Origin: Cryptomeria japonica
Taxonomy: Eukaryota; Streptophyta; Pinopsida; Cupressales; Cupressaceae
DNA: 64,000 nucleotides
Reading direction: 5' to 3'
Assembly (NCBI RefSeq): GCF_030272615.1
Contig: NC_081408.1
Span: 409,352,889-409,416,888 of the forward strand
Shown here in pieces: positions 23,883 through 37,226 of the stretch. Position 1 is the stretch's first letter. The number at the start of each line of letters is the position of its first letter. The position numbers were made by a program, and so were the translations under genes. The notes below the pieces were generated by a model that saw only the letters and a list, made by a program, of their open reading frames with translations, made no database searches and was not told where the DNA came from.

Positions 23883-26108
23883 ATGCTTGTTGTCACTTGC
23901 TCTCAAAGAAACAAACAACACGAATCACAACCAAAATCAAGTATGGGTCGTAGATTATCCAACCCTTTTTATGAGTATGCTAATATGGGAGATACAGAGA
24001 TTACCGAGGAACTTATCCAAGAGTGTCAAGAAAAATCATCATTCCAAAGGCTCATGGAAAGACTTATTGAAGCAGACAAGGAAAAATATATACTCATGCT
24101 AACTAGCAAAGGAGTTAGACTTCCTAAAGATTTCGATACCGAAAACTTAAGGAATGTAGACAAACGAATTTTTAGATCAAGGTCTAGAAATTACTCCTAT
24201 CAAGTCCAACAAAGAGAAGAAGAAACACATGACCCGAAAATCATACATGAATAAAACAACACCCCCGAACACAACCATGCCTGAACTTGGGATAATCTTA
24301 ATGAAAGGGAGGAAGCCCTCCCTCGATGTACAAATGCACCCATGGTCACTCTTACACAACAAATCCAAATGTTGCAAAGGCAAATGCAAGACATGCAACA
24401 AGGGACCACGGTGCAATACTCCTTGGACGAGATTTGTCCTTATCCCTTTGACAGGAGATTAAACATCGTACCTTTTCCCCCAAATTCAGATATACCAAAG
24501 TATGACAAGTATGATGGTAAAAGTGATCCTCGTGATCATGTTCGGGAATTTTGTACCATAAGCCTAGAGTTTTCTCACGATGACACTTACTTGATGAGAC
24601 TATTCCCATGAAGTTTGAGAGGGAAAACAATGGAGTGGTTGTCTAAACTTACACCTCCCATCAGATCATTTGATGAGTTGGTAAACAAATTTATCACACA
24701 ATACTCCTATAATATTCAACACGCAATCACCATGTTGGATGTATGTAACACCAAACAAAAGAACAATGAGACATTCATGGTGTTTCTTTAGCATTGGAGA
24801 TGCATGGTTTCAAGATATCCTCGAGATGTGCCTGAAAAGGAAAAGATGGAGATCTTTATCAATAATCTAAATAGTGAGATGACTTATCAACTCAAGCTCC
24901 AATGCATACCATCTTTTGCCAAGTTGATAGAATACGGAATCCAAGTAGAGGAAGCCTGCATCAAGAAAGGAACATTGAAGTTCTTTAAGGAAGGAGCTAG
25001 CTCATCAAACACTCACCCCTTTAATAATAAAAACAACAACAACACTTTAGACAAATCCATATTTTGGACAAGAAATAAAAATGTTGTTAATGATGGAGGA
25101 TTTGATGCTAATGATATGAAGTCCAAACAACCAGTATTAGCTTTATCAAGTAATCCACAATCTAACAAAAATCAAAAAGGTGTTAATCAAGGCACTAACA
25201 CTTATCCACAAAATACCAATCAAGGACCTTCAATTTCAAACACCAACAATAATGCCCAAGGTAATAACAATAACCAAGGAAACAACGCTAACTGAGGGAA
25301 TAATACAAACCAAAGAGGTAACACCAACACTTTTCCGAATAGACGTATCTACACACCATTAGGGAAAACCTTAGAATCAGTGTTTCGAGAACTCCTGGCA
25401 AACAAAATTATCACATTGCTGGCCATAAACAAATTTGAACCCCGGGTCAAACCACCTTGGTGGAATGACTCGCATTTTTGTAATTTTCATCGAAACAAAG
25501 GACATCACACAAATGATTGCATGAGGCTTAAGAACATTGTTCAAGATATGATCGATAGAGGTGATTTAATAGTTGATGGTCTCAAAACAAACGGTGATCA
25601 TGATGCCTTTAAAACTCCTCTTCCAAATTACAACAAGGGAGGAGCTTCATCATCAAATGATACCAGAGGAGCTCGTATAAATCACCTATACAACAACACC
25701 ATCAATCACATATCGATAAATGACAACTAAATAAATGTCATAAAAATCAAGGACAACCAAGACCATACGTTAATCAATGTGATAACCAGAGCTCAAAAAT
25801 ACGTCTTGAAAGGGCATACATCAACATCCACCACTATCCCCAAGACTCAATATAATTTGGTTGATCAACTGCGGAGAACCCCTGCTCAAATATACATACT
25901 CGAGCTACTCAAACTCTCGCCAAAACATAAGGACATCTTGGAACAAGCACTGGTTGAAACAAACGTTCCTCAAGATTTAAACATTGATAAATTCCAAGCC
26001 ATGGTGGCTCATATGACAGGGCCTCATAACCTCACCTTTTCTAAACACAATAATCTCTCCTTGAATCATCTGCATAACACTCTGCTTCATATTGAAGTTA
26101 GTAGATAA
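23883..26108 (+). pseudogene. gag: Outer element Gag (capsid-nucleocapsid), stop-interrupted
   Basis: Gag would form the cytoplasmic particle and package element RNA. One frame runs the whole length with about seven internal stops and no frame change. I chose the start because its first residues (M-x-V-x-T-x-x-Q-R) resemble the inner Gag start (MVETRLQ). In order there are a Glu-rich N-terminal part, the CPYPxD motif before the core (about 24430), the Retrotrans_gag core with MEWL and QYSYNI (about 24590-24960), an Asn/Gln-rich linker (about 25010-25330), and a zinc-binding cluster C-x2-H-x4-H-x4-C at 25479-25520. The C-terminal part mirrors the inner element up to the protease. Confidence 0.8.
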
Positions 26109-28082
26109 AAATCAAGTTAAAAGAGTGTGAATAGATGGAGGAGTTGGTCTCAATATATGTACTTTAAAGCTTATCAGTGCATTGGGCTTTTCTGAGCAGT
26201 ATATTGATCCAAAAAAAAATATCACCATCAAGGCCTATGATAATGAAGAAAGGTCATCCAAACGAATAGTGATACTACCTATTAAGGTGGGACCAATACA
26301 AAGGGACACTATGTGCCAAGTCTTAGACATAGACTTAACATACAATATTCTATTGGGTCGTCCTTGGATACATGAAATGCAAAGAGTGCCTTCAACATAC
26401 CATCAGTGTGTCAAATTTTTGTATAATGGACAGGAAATCTCCATGTCAGCCGATAATAACCCTTTTCAACATTGCAATGCTATGGGGGCAGCTCAAGATA
26501 GCCTGGTTCCACACAACAGGGAAGCTCCAGCTTCTTCAGCATTAGCTCATCATCAAGAAAAACTCAAGTCTTTGTCCACGGACTTCAAACAAAAGATGAA
26601 AATCAAAGATCAAGGCATGGGAGAATACTCTTTTGAACCCATATGTCTATCAAGATTGCCAACATTGCCAAAATCTCATGGACAACCTTTTGCATCAACA
26701 CATCAAGCAACACAGCCCATCACCAAGTTTGATGGAAAATTTATCCAATTGGGCACACTAGCAAATGAATCAGAAGAGAAAGACATCCTTAGTTGGCTAT
26801 ACAAGGATGAGGAAGAGGTCAGAGCTGTTACTCTGGAGGAGGCCATACCAATACAACAATATGGAAAAGGATTCTGAATCATGCAAGGAATGGGATACAA
26901 TGGCAAAGGACCTATAGGAAAGCATCAAAAAGGCATTACATAACCACTAGAACCTCCTTCACAATTTTCATGAGACAAAACAAGAGTAGGGTATGGACAC
27001 GGCATACCACCAAGGCACAAAAAAATAAGTATCAGAAACCTCAGTGAAAAGAAAAGAAGAAATATAATGAGAACTCATGGCAAGAGGCACTACACCAAGT
27101 AGCAGAAAAAATAAGGAAAGAGCGAGAACACTAGGAAAAAGAGAAACAACAAGAGGAACTGTTCATTCAAAGGGAAGAAGCATCTTATAGAAAAGTGCAT
27201 CATGTACAAGAACCTATTCAAAACAAGGCAGAGCCACCACCTAAAGAAATCATTACTCTCCAAAGAGAAACAATCTATGAACAAATGCAAAGGGTACAAG
27301 CAGGCTCTGATTCTGAATCAGAAAAAAACTACAAGACTAGTATCAATTATCATAGATCTTTTCTCACCTTACAACGTATCTGTTAGCAGTAGTGAGAAAC
27401 TCTGGGAAAGTACTTCTGAAACTAATTCTAATGATTATGAATGGGGTAGTTGTTCAAATATTACTAAGTATTTTGAGGAAGGTACTATCTATTCACACAC
27501 ACCCCTTTCTCAGGAGGGACAAGGCATAGAGTCTCGATTACTTGAATTCGGACCATGACATATGTACGAGGCTAAGGAGAACGAGCAGTAGCACTACAAA
27601 CAAGTCTACACTGAATATGATACCATCGAAGACCTTGACAATATCATTAACCTAACTGGCATCTCAAACAACTCTAATGCTACCTCTATCATGACACTTA
27701 CCGCAGCCAATCCCGACCCACCAAATGACTCTCTACCACTTGTATTTCCTGATCTCATAGACTAGGAAGAACCTGAACACCCTGATATACCCATTTTCCC
27801 AGATGATGAATCCATTGTCCAATATCTATGTATAGTCAACTCAAAAACATGCTCTACCAGGGAAAAAAATAACGATATCTGCAATCAGGGGAGTGTCAAG
27901 TCTCTCAGTCGCAAAAAATGAAAGAAACAAAAGATCTAATGCTGAAAACCAGTCAATGGCAGCACTAGATCACAAAAAAAGTCAAAATAAAGGACGCATC
28001 TGAGGGTGAAAACCTTTTTAAGGCACCTAAGAATGGGAGACTTGATACTCTTCCAGAACACTATCAAGAGCGGTCACCCATA
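26109..28082 (+). pseudogene. Outer element protease and linker, broken
   Basis: The retropepsin-like protease would cleave Gag-Pol. Its active-site motif is IDGG (Asp at 26134), preceded directly by a TGA. The later ILLGRPW motif lies near 26350. The frame is shifted relative to gag, so an indel sits near 26105-26130. A G-patch-like motif follows at about 26870-26950, interrupted by stops, then an acidic linker in changing frames. The inner element has a different stop pattern here: the outer reads Arg where the inner has TGA at 34608. The stop is therefore not a conserved recoding signal. Confidence 0.75.
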
Positions 28083-28918
28083 TTGATCGAGCCAACTCAA
28101 TCAATAAACATCGGTACAGAAGCAGCAGCTAAAAACATACAACTAGCAGAATCACTGACAGAAGAGGAACAACCAAAGTTTATCAAATTCTTCAAAGAAA
28201 AACAAATTAATTTTTCTTGTTCCTATGTTGATATGCCTGGAATAGATCTAAACCTGATCATGCATCATTTATCTATTGCTCCACGAGCTAAGCCAGTCAA
28301 TCATAAATTAAGAGAGATGAATTTTCATGTGGCATTCGTGGTCAAAGCTGAACTAAAGAAGTTATTAGATGTCGGATTCATTCGACCTATAGACTATGTT
28401 GAATGGATTTCAAACATTGTACCAGTTTCCAAACCGGACGAAAACATCAGAATATGCACAGATTTTAGAGATGTCAACAAAGCATGCCCAAAGGATGACT
28501 TTCCTTTGCCCAACATCGACATAATTGTGGATCAAACAACAGGCCATGCAATGCTATCATTAATGGATGGTTTCTCTGGCTATAATCAAATCAATATTTC
28601 TCTAGAGGGTAAAGATAAGACTGCATTCACCTTTCCATGGAGAACATATTGTTGGAACGTCATGCCTTTTGGCTTGAAGAATGCTGGGGCAACTTATCGA
28701 AGAGCCATGATGACAATCTTTCATGATATGATGCATACCTTCATGGAGGACTATGTGGATGATTTATTGGCTAAGTCATTCACCTAGGCAGAACAACTAG
28801 GCATATTAGATTAAAAAATTCAAAGATTGGAGCAATTCCAAGTCAGGTTAAACCCTAAGAAGTGTGTTTTCGGAGTCACATCAGGCAAACTATTAGGCTA
28901 CATTGTGTCTGTAATAGG
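28083..28918 (+). pseudogene. Outer element reverse transcriptase, N-terminal part
   Basis: Reverse transcriptase copies element RNA into DNA. Typical Ty3 blocks are present: GFIRPIDYVEWISNIVPV, the RICTDFRDVNKACPKDDFPLP block, SLMDGFSGYNQI, and the catalytic YVDD at 28752-28763. One stop follows near 28785 and a second near 28812. The domain is cut at 28918 by the inner element, within the segment that continues at 45365. The sequences on either side join cleanly if the inner element and one ATAGG are removed. Confidence 0.85.
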
Positions 28919-29709
28919 TGTAGACACCTAAAATTGTCATGTCTAATTAAATAAATATTTTATTTATTTAACTATCTAAGCCTAATTCTTCTATTAATTA
29001 AATAAATCTTTATTTATTTAATTCATTCATTTATCCTCTTCTAGCCTTATTTCTCATTTAAATAAATACATTTATTTATTTAAATTATCCTTTTCCTAAA
29101 TTAAATAAATATCTTATTTATTTAATTGATCTCACTCCTTCTATTAATTAAATAAATCTTTATTTATTTAATTAATTCATTAGCTTTTTCTACCCATGAC
29201 ACATGTCATTCATCTCTTAATTCATACACTACCTACCCCTTTCATTATTTTATTATTTCCTCTACCTACCCTCTAATCATAGCCGACCTCCTTTTACACC
29301 TCTCAATCTTATCCCTCCATTTCTTATAGTGTCTTCTATATAAGGAGATACTTCCTTCATTATCAAACCCTAATCAATCATCCTAAGGACCTGACTATTT
29401 GATCAATTGACTACTTGGCATATGCGATCCTACTTGCAACCACATTCCATTCTTTGTTGAGCTCTTGTGCACATAAAATCTGAGAGCAAATAGATCAAGC
29501 AAGATCAATGGAGATAGGAAGAATGGAGATCAAAACCCTATTGGACATGTGATGGTATAATCTTTGTGATTTCATTTGATTTGCATTGTCTTAGGTAATC
29601 TTCATATGTTATGGTGGATCTTTGTTGTTGTTAGGCTAGGGTTTTGTGGTTGAATTCATTTAGCCTTTCAATATTGTCATCATTGTTGTATCCATTTTCA
29701 CCGTATACA
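28919..29709 (+). repeat. Inner element 5' LTR
   Basis: The LTR is 791 bases from TGTAGACACC to CGTATACA. The first 280 bases are an AATTAAATAAAT-rich block. A TATA box candidate TATATAA is at 29337-29343, 418 bases in, and the same position is kept in the 3' LTR. Confidence 0.92.
29337..29343 (+). promoter_or_regulatory. TATA box candidate in the inner 5' LTR
   Basis: TATATAA lies in the context TCTATATAAGGAG. Transcription would start about 30 bases downstream, defining U3 as roughly the first 450 bases. The identical motif is in the 3' LTR at 44992-44998. Confidence 0.6.
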
Positions 29710-29712
29710 TTT

Positions 29713-29730
29713 TGGCACTAAGTTGGAGAT
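29713..29730 (+). promoter_or_regulatory. Primer-binding site candidate, inner element
   Basis: TGGCACTAAGTTGGAGAT starts four bases after the LTR end. A second similar TGGCACACCCAGTGGGAC lies about 70 bases on (near 29780) and is closer to the TAT/Athila consensus. Which one primes is unresolved. Confidence 0.45.
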
Positions 29731-29928
29731 CCATTCTGGATAATCAATTGGGCATATCAATCTGACATCCAGTAATTTTTGGCACACCCAGTGGGACTCT
29801 TGTCCCTTTTTGCATTTAACATCCTTGTTGCAGATTTTGTGTTTTGAAGTTGCAGATCTGACATTTTTGACAACATTTTGATATTTTCGCATCTGCGTAC
29901 TTTTGGATCACATTTTTTATTTTCTGGT

Positions 29929-30145
29929 GCGTCTGTGACATCTGGAATCGCGTCTATGTTCTCGACAGTATTTTATTTTGCAGATTCTGGAAACCGCGTC
30001 TGTGTTCCTTAGTCATGTCTGCGGTGTTTTTAGACGCGTCTGTGACTAGAAGTCATGTCTGGGTTCTGGAGTCGCGTCTGTGTCTCACAGAACTGTGTCT
30101 GTGTCAGGGAGTCGCATCTGTGTCGAAGGTAACCGCGTCTGTGTA
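29929..30145 (+). repeat. CGCGTCTGTG motif array, cluster 1
   Basis: About ten copies of CGCGTCTGTGT and variants (CATGTCTGCG, CGCATCTGTG, CGCGTCTATG) occur in one orientation, spaced about 18-45 bases, with unlike sequence between. The cluster begins about 220 bases after the LTR. Confidence 0.8.
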
Positions 30146-31369
30146 CATTGGTTTCATTTTTTTTTGAGTTTATTGATTTAGTTTTGGGTCTTGCATTTGA
30201 GGTTTTAGATCTAGTTTATTTTGAGCTAACATTTTCAGATCTAGCTAATGAAATTGGTGCAGCTTGTCGTGAAAGCAAAATCGTTTTGTTGAAGGACCCT
30301 ATTTTCACAAAGTCTTTTGGATTTAAAATTTACCTAACTTGTGTGCTTGCAGGAAGGGGTGATTATTTGAAACAATCCAAACTACTAACAACTCTTTGGT
30401 GCAAGTCCTTGGCAAAGGTTTTTTGGATTTTTATTGTGTGTTTTGTTTTCATAGACTAGCAAACATTTCAATTGGTGCACTAAAATTGAATCATTATCTT
30501 TTGTGTTTTGAGCAATAGGCTCTTTTTGTTTAATCTTTAGAGGGCCTATCTTCCCATGTGGTCATTAGGACTACTAGTGAGAAGAGAACAACCCAAGTGG
30601 TAGTAAAAGAAAGGCCATCTTCTTCCAAACCACTATAAATAACTATATTCATGGTGAAAACTATGAATAACATGTGCTGATTAGTTCATACCGACACTAT
30701 GTCTCCCCATAAACCCGTTTGATCAAATTTATTTGATCAGTTGTAGGGCGTAACCCCTACCAGCTGGGAGCCTTCTATATTTACAGAGCTGAAAGTGTCG
30801 CATGTATGGCCACACAAGTGGATGCCCTTACTAGCACCTTTTTGTTTTAGAGGCCCAAATCCTTCTAGTTGTTGGGGCAGGAGGTTGGACCTCTGGTAGC
30901 GGCCCACACACATACGGTTCTTAGTAGAGATACAAAGTTTGCCACGGAAAGTATATGTGTGGACTGATGCTTGGCTGACCCGAGAAGTGAGTGTCAACGG
31001 TGGAGCCAGTGAGGTCAAGCATCTAAGTATCCGCTCTAAATAGCATAGCCTCGGGGGTAAAACCCCATGTGGGATCAACAACTATTGTCTTGGTTAGCCA
31101 TAAGAATTGTGCTTGACTTATTTTAAGCATTCAAAACATTCAAGACCAAACAACAAAACATTGTGTCTTTTGTGTCTTCAAGTGTATGCAGAACAATTTT
31201 ACATCAAACAACACACTTTTTGGAGTCATTTTGAGTCTAGACACTTGCAAACATTGAGTCTTCATCAACATTGTGTCCTCTTGTCATGAAAAATAGTCAA
31301 ACAGTCAGATTTGGTCACAACAAAAATAAACTTCACGGATTGGAAAAAATTACACAAATTTTGCAGAAA
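30146..31369 (+). other. Inner leader between the arrays
   Basis: No gene is seen. Frames here (for example 30148-30459) look like chance. A perfect 9-base inverted repeat TGATCAAAT/ATTTGATCA with a 2-base loop lies at 30720-30739. Several AG sites follow pyrimidine runs, so an intron in the leader is possible but not shown. Confidence 0.4.
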
Positions 31370-31560
31370 CATGTCTGTGTCTGATATAATAGCATCTGTG
31401 TTGTATAACCGCGTCTGTGAAGGGCAGAAACGCGTCTGTGTTTCTAGAATCAATAGTGCACTTTACAAACATCTCAGAAATGCATCTGTGTTAAACAGAA
31501 CCACGTCTGTGTCAAGAAATCACGTCTGTGCAGTATACAGGCGCGTCTGTGTTCAGAATT
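31370..31560 (+). repeat. CGCGTCTGTG motif array, cluster 2
   Basis: About eight copies (CGCGTCTGTG, GCATCTGTGTT, CACGTCTGTG) lie in the same orientation as cluster 1, about 1.66 kb after the LTR and 500 bases before gag. Confidence 0.8.
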
Positions 31561-32051
31561 GAAAAAAAAAAAAACTTTTACAGTCCAGCAAACAAACACA
31601 ATTAGTTTCGGAATTCTTGAGCTTCCTAGGTCATTTCTCCAGGGTTCATTTAGCATTCAACCTGTCTTTGGGTCTCACAAAGTCCATCATTGCTTTACAC
31701 TTCACATTACATTCACATTTGTCTAAACTTGAGTCAAAAGGTCACTTGCTTGTCCTCATCATACTTTGTCAACACACTACATACAACAACACTTTGCTAA
31801 GTGGTCCCTCATCAAGGTCTATCACCTTTGGGTCTCATTTGGTCTTACTTAGAGTCAAGGTCAACTTACCTCATCAAGAGAAACTATCCTCTCTTTGGAA
31901 GTCACACCTACTCTACTACATACATACTTGGTCTTACACTTTGGACATTGCAAGTACACCTCAGATTCATTTACATTACATCCAACTCTTGGTCTTCCAT
32001 ACTTTTTCCCATTTTCATCTAGTCTAATACATCTTGGTCAATACCTAGTTC

Positions 32052-34610
32052 ATGGTTGAAACCCGTCTTCAAAAATCTAGGAGAGAAACTAAAGATGCTC
32101 AAGAGTCTGCAAACATGAGTGTCTATGAGTATGACAATGATGTCTTTTTCAATACTGATCATAACACATTACCTGACATGGATGCCTATAGAAACATTCC
32201 AAATGTTGAGAACATGGACACTACAAACAACAATGATACACACAATGACAATATGGACAACTTCTCCATACATTCAACAGATGTGGAAGAATCCATTATG
32301 GACCCCCGTTTCAATCGATTGATTGAGGAAATAATCAGGAGAGATAGACAATACTTCTTACAAATTATGGCACAAAGTGGAGCCAAGATACCTCATGATT
32401 TTGACATGTCTCAAATAATGGAAAATCGACCTTCGCAACAAACTCACTCCAACATGGATCAAAGGAGACCTAATAGTGGAGGCAATAGAGGACCATATAT
32501 GGTGCCTGAATCACCATCATCTTTGTTTCAAAACCCAGAGGTCCCACATACACATGGTCACACATATGATACTCACCTTCGCAGACCATTATGGAAGTCT
32601 TATGCAGAAAGATATGCTCAATCACATACCAATGCTAAGGATCAACCACTAAAGCAATTGGATATTCAAAGGCATGCTCAAAATTTGGACACAAGGAAAC
32701 TCCATGTCGAATTTGGGGGTAACACATTAGAACATGACATGCCTGTAGAATATGGTATACATGGACAAAATAGATATGGCATTCCTCAACATGAATCTAT
32801 ACCAAGTGGTCCATATACGCAGCATCATTATAGACCTCCTCCATATGAACATGTGTATGATCAATATCATCCATATATGCAACATGCTCCTCCTCCAATT
32901 GGTGTCTCAAGCATGGGGTATGGTCCAAGAAGTCGATCTCCACCTAAGAGCAATTTGGAACAACAAATTAGGGACTTACAAAAGAAAATGGAAGACATAA
33001 ATACACCAAAGCCAACATACACAATGAGAGACATATGTCCTTATCCACTTGACAAGAGCATTCCAATGCCTCCTTTTCCTACACACTTTGTGATGCCTAA
33101 ATTTGATAAGTATAGAGGAAAAGGGGATCCTAAGGCACACATAAGATAGTTTTTCACAGCTTGCATTGAGGTAGCAGCAGAAGAGACATATTTGATGAGA
33201 TTATTCCCACAAATCTTAGGCGATCAAGCTATGGAATGGTTTTCCCAACTTCCACCTGGAACTAAGTCATGGGGTGACTTAGAAGAGGCATTTATTCAAC
33301 ATTTCTCCTACAATATAGAGACAGACATATCAGTCACTACTTTGTGCAACACCAATCAAAGGGATGGAGAATCTTTTTCATCATTTTTACAAAGATGGAG
33401 AAATCTAGCCAGCAGATGCTCTTGTGAAATTCCACAAAAACAAATGGTAGAGATGTTCACACAAAATGTTAATAAAGACATTGGATATGATCTAAGGAAA
33501 GCTTGTTTGTCCACCTTTAGAGACGTCATTGAAAAAGGCTTAGCGACAGAGAAGGTCCTAATTAAACAAGGAGTCATTAAGATATTCAAGGAAAACAAAG
33601 ATGACTTTAAAGGAAAGGACAAGCCAAGATTTTGGAATAAAAACAAGAACACAGTCAATGATGGTGATGTTGATGCCAACACAGTGCGACCCAAATTCAT
33701 TTTTTCCGGATCAAGCCCTACAAACAATCAACTGAATACTCAAACAACTTCTCGATCACGAAGGAAGTACACTCCATTGGGAGAACCACTTGAGTCAGTT
33801 TCCAAGAAGCTAGTGGCAAACAAGGTAATCACAATTCTAGATTTTCCTCCATATGAGCCAAAGGTCAAACCAAATTGGTGGAATGATGATGAATATTGTG
33901 AATTTCATAAGAGCAAGGGCCATAAGATAGGAAATTGTCATCGACTGAAAAACATCATACAAGATCTTATTGATAGAGGTGACATTGAGATTGAGGGACA
34001 CTCATCTAATCAAGAACATGAGATGTTTAAGGAACCATTCCCAAAACATGACAAGGGAAAAGATAAAGCCACAGATGACCAAACCAACTATACCAAAACA
34101 ACCTATAATTATGATTCAACTATCAATCACATTTCGATGGACAATTACATCTCTACCATTATCATCAAGGACAAAAACCCTGAGAATTCTACCCGGAGAC
34201 CCAATATTGTCCTAAAAGGTGTTGGATCTTCTTCTGAACCTACCTCTGAATGTCATGTTACAACCCGTCGAGGTAAATTCACTTTGCAAGGTGCTCCAAC
34301 CAAAAACACCCCTTCTTCATCAACCAAGCCTGAGTACAACCTTGTAGAACAGTTAGGGAAGACACCCGCGCTCATCTCCATCCTTGAGCTCTTACGCATA
34401 TCCCCCTCACATAAGGCTATTCTTAACAAAATCTTGAGAGACACTGTCATTCCTACTGATCTGAACGTGGACCAGTTTCAAGCCATGGTGGGATACCTTT
34501 CTGTTCCACATTCCCTTACATTCACAGAAGCCGATGATGCCTCCGTAAGTCAGCCACATAATGCACCACTACACATTGAAGCCTTCATACGCAAACATCA
34601 AATAAAATGA
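32052..34610 (+). pseudogene. gag: Inner element Gag, one internal stop
   Basis: Gag is the structural protein of the particle. The ATG at 32052 opens the frame with MVETRLQ. There is a polar N-terminal part, a His/Tyr/Pro-rich middle (about 32440-32940), the ICPYPLD motif (about 33030), and then a single TAG at 33147-33149. The Retrotrans_gag core follows (about 33150-33560, with AMEWFSQLPPG). The zinc cluster C-x2-H-x4-H-x4-C is at 33897-33938, a Tat-type variant with His in the second metal position. The frame continues to TGA at 34608 and directly into protease. No ribosomal frameshift signal is needed, because gag and pol share one frame. Confidence 0.85.
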
Positions 34611-36407
34611 GTCCTGATAGATGGAGGAGCTGGTCTAAACATTTGTACATTGAGCACAATTAAACAATTGGGATATTCTGATAAAGTTGTGAATTCTACA
34701 AACAAAATCACCATCAAAGCATATGATGATGAAGAGCGTTCATCCAAGGGCACAGTCACCTTACCTCTCAGAGTTGGGCCAGTTATGAAGGATGTGGTTT
34801 GTCAAGTCCTAGACCTAGATCTCACATACAACATATTGCTAGGACGTCCTTGGATCCATGAAATGAGGGTAGTCCCATCTACATATCACCAATGCATTAA
34901 ATTTCCTCACAATGGAGTGGAGGTAACGGTTAATGGTGATCCTAATCCATTCATATACTGCAATAACCTGACATCAAAAACTGAGACCATCATTCCCAGT
35001 AATCACGAAGCTGTTCCTTCTTCAGCATACATTGATCCTGAGTCATTAAAACCTTCAACATCAAAACAAGGTGAGCTTAAAGGCAAATTTCAAGACAAGG
35101 GCATGGGGGAATACACTTTAAATCAGACCATGTACTTACAACAAGTCATGAGTTCACCTAAAGAATATGGAAGACCACATCCTAACAAGAAAGTATCCAT
35201 CATTATACTCAAATGGGACCCTACTACCTTTCAAAGATGGGGCAAACTGGAAGAGGAAGACTTATACAAAATGCTTTACAAAGACATTGAAGATGATACA
35301 CAAGATCACACCAGTCTACCATGTGAGAAATATGGCAAAGTTTTCAAGATCCTACAAAAATTTGGGTATGATGGAAAAAGCCCTCTTGGGTTACGAAAGG
35401 AAGGCATCATTGAACCTTTACAACCTGAATTGACTTTCAAAAATGAATGCTCGAAGGGACTTGGTTTCCTGACTTCCAAGGTCCACACTCAAAGGATAGA
35501 AGAAGCCTTACAAATCAAAGCTTCCAAAATTCAACAAGAGGATTGCTATTCCACAGACTCCAACGAATGGGAATGGGGTTCAGACAAATCCTCTTGTGAC
35601 TACAAGCTCACCGAGACATTCAGAGGGCCAGATGAACCCACAAAAGAGGAGGAATTTTATAAAAGATTCAAGGTTGGTCAAGAAACAACCCATGAGGATT
35701 CCACACAGTCCTTGTCTCAAGGTCCTAAGTTGAAATCACATAGGATGAGAACACCTATCCCAGAATGCGCTACTAGTGATGATAATTTGGATTCGTTCAC
35801 GATCGAGACTGATGAGGAGAGTGTCATCGATGACCTCAATAATTACCTTGACATACCCGAATATAACTGCATCTTCACTCTTAGCCCCGCTAGCTTCGAA
35901 GACATTAAAGGCCTCCCCCTTGTTCACCACCAACTCATTGACTGGGATCATGAAGGACCTGCACAGTTTGACACATTCCAAAATGATGAAGTTTTTATTG
36001 ACTATCTTGGCATACGAGATGATCTCCCCCATGGGGACCATAAAGTGGGATACACTATAGAACTTAATAGCGTGGCATATTTTGGTGAGGGCGTCGGACC
36101 TTCCAGTCGCAAAAATGTGAAAATAAGAACAAACCAAGCATCTTATGGTGAAAACCACACTATGGCGTTGTCTGACCCCAAAAAAGTAAAAAGAAAGGAC
36201 GTATCTGAGGGCGAAAACCTCTCTGAGACACCCGAAGATGGAAGGCTTGACATTCTCCCAGCATCATATGAGGAAAAGTCATCCATGTTGGTAGAGGAGA
36301 CTATCAAAACAAACATTGGTACAGAAGAGGTTCCACACAACATATTCCTGGCTCAATCGTCGACGGAGTCAGAAAGGTCAAAATTCATAAGTTTCTTCAA
36401 AGAATGA
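34611..36407 (+). pseudogene. Inner element protease and G-patch-like linker
   Basis: The aspartic protease has its catalytic motif VLIDGGAG (Asp at 34620) immediately after the TGA at 34608. Its second conserved block ILLGRPW lies near 34835. The second residue of the usual D-T/S-G motif is Gly here and in the outer copy, so this looks lineage-typical rather than a lesion. A G-patch-like motif (GYDGKSPLG, then GIIEPL) lies at about 35360-35425. The remainder is acidic linker up to TGA at 36405, just before RT. The frame is uninterrupted from 34611 to 36404, about 598 codons. Confidence 0.85.
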
Positions 36408-37223
36408 CAAATCAACTTTGCCTGGTCATACGCTGATATGCCTGGATTAGATCCAGATTTGGTAATGCATCATTTGACAGTTAAACCGGGGGCAAAACCA
36501 GTAAAACAGAAATTAAGAAAGATGCATCCACAAGTCGCATTATTGGTCAAAGCAGAGCTGGAGAAATTACTAGATGTCAGATTCATACGCCCAATTGATT
36601 ATCCTGAATGGATCTCCAACTTAGTACCTGTTAGTAAACTAGATCGCAGCATCAGAATATGCACAGATTTCAGAGACATCAACAAAGCTTGTCCAAAGGA
36701 TGACTTCCCATTACCAAATATTGACTTGATTGTCTATCTCATAGCAGGTCATGAAATGTTATCATTGATGGATGGATTCTCTAGTTATAATCAAATAAAG
36801 ATCGTGCCTAAGGATCAACACAAAACATCATTCACTTGTCCTTGGGGAACTTTCTGCTGGAATGTCATGCCCTTCAGGCTAAAAAATGTAGGTGCTACAT
36901 ATCAAAGAGCCATGACTACTATCTTTCATGATCTCATGCACGTAACTATGGAAGATTATGTTGACGACCTCTTGGGCAAATCAATAGACAGAAATACACA
37001 TTTGGACATACTTTCAGTCATCTTTGATCGGTTGGAAAAATACAAAGTAAGATTAAACCCCAAGAAATGTGTCTTTGGAGTAACCTCCGGGAAGCTCCTA
37101 GGATTCATTGTATCCAAAAGAGGAATCGAAGTTGATCCAGCAAAAGTCAAGGCCATCCTAGAGATGCAACCACCAAGAAATATCAGTCAACTTCGGTCTT
37201 TACAAGGGAGACTCCAGTCCATA
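36408..37223 (+). pseudogene. Inner element reverse transcriptase
   Basis: This is the Ty3-type RT domain. In order: MPGLDPDLVMHHL entry block, RPIDYPEWISNLVPV, RICTDFRDINKACPKDDFPLP, SLMDGFSSYNQI, FCWNVMPF, catalytic YVDD at 36957-36968, then LNPKKCVFGVTSGKLLGFIV and the thumb. The frame matches gag and protease and is open until TGA at 37224. All catalytic Asp residues are kept. The outer element's RT is the closest relative in the window and was the insertion target. Confidence 0.9.
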
Positions 37224-37226
37224 TGA

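Noticed and set aside
35736-36158. 140-codon minus-strand frame opposite the inner protease-RT linker
   Set aside because: It is a shadow of the well supported plus-strand pol frame, with no known domain.
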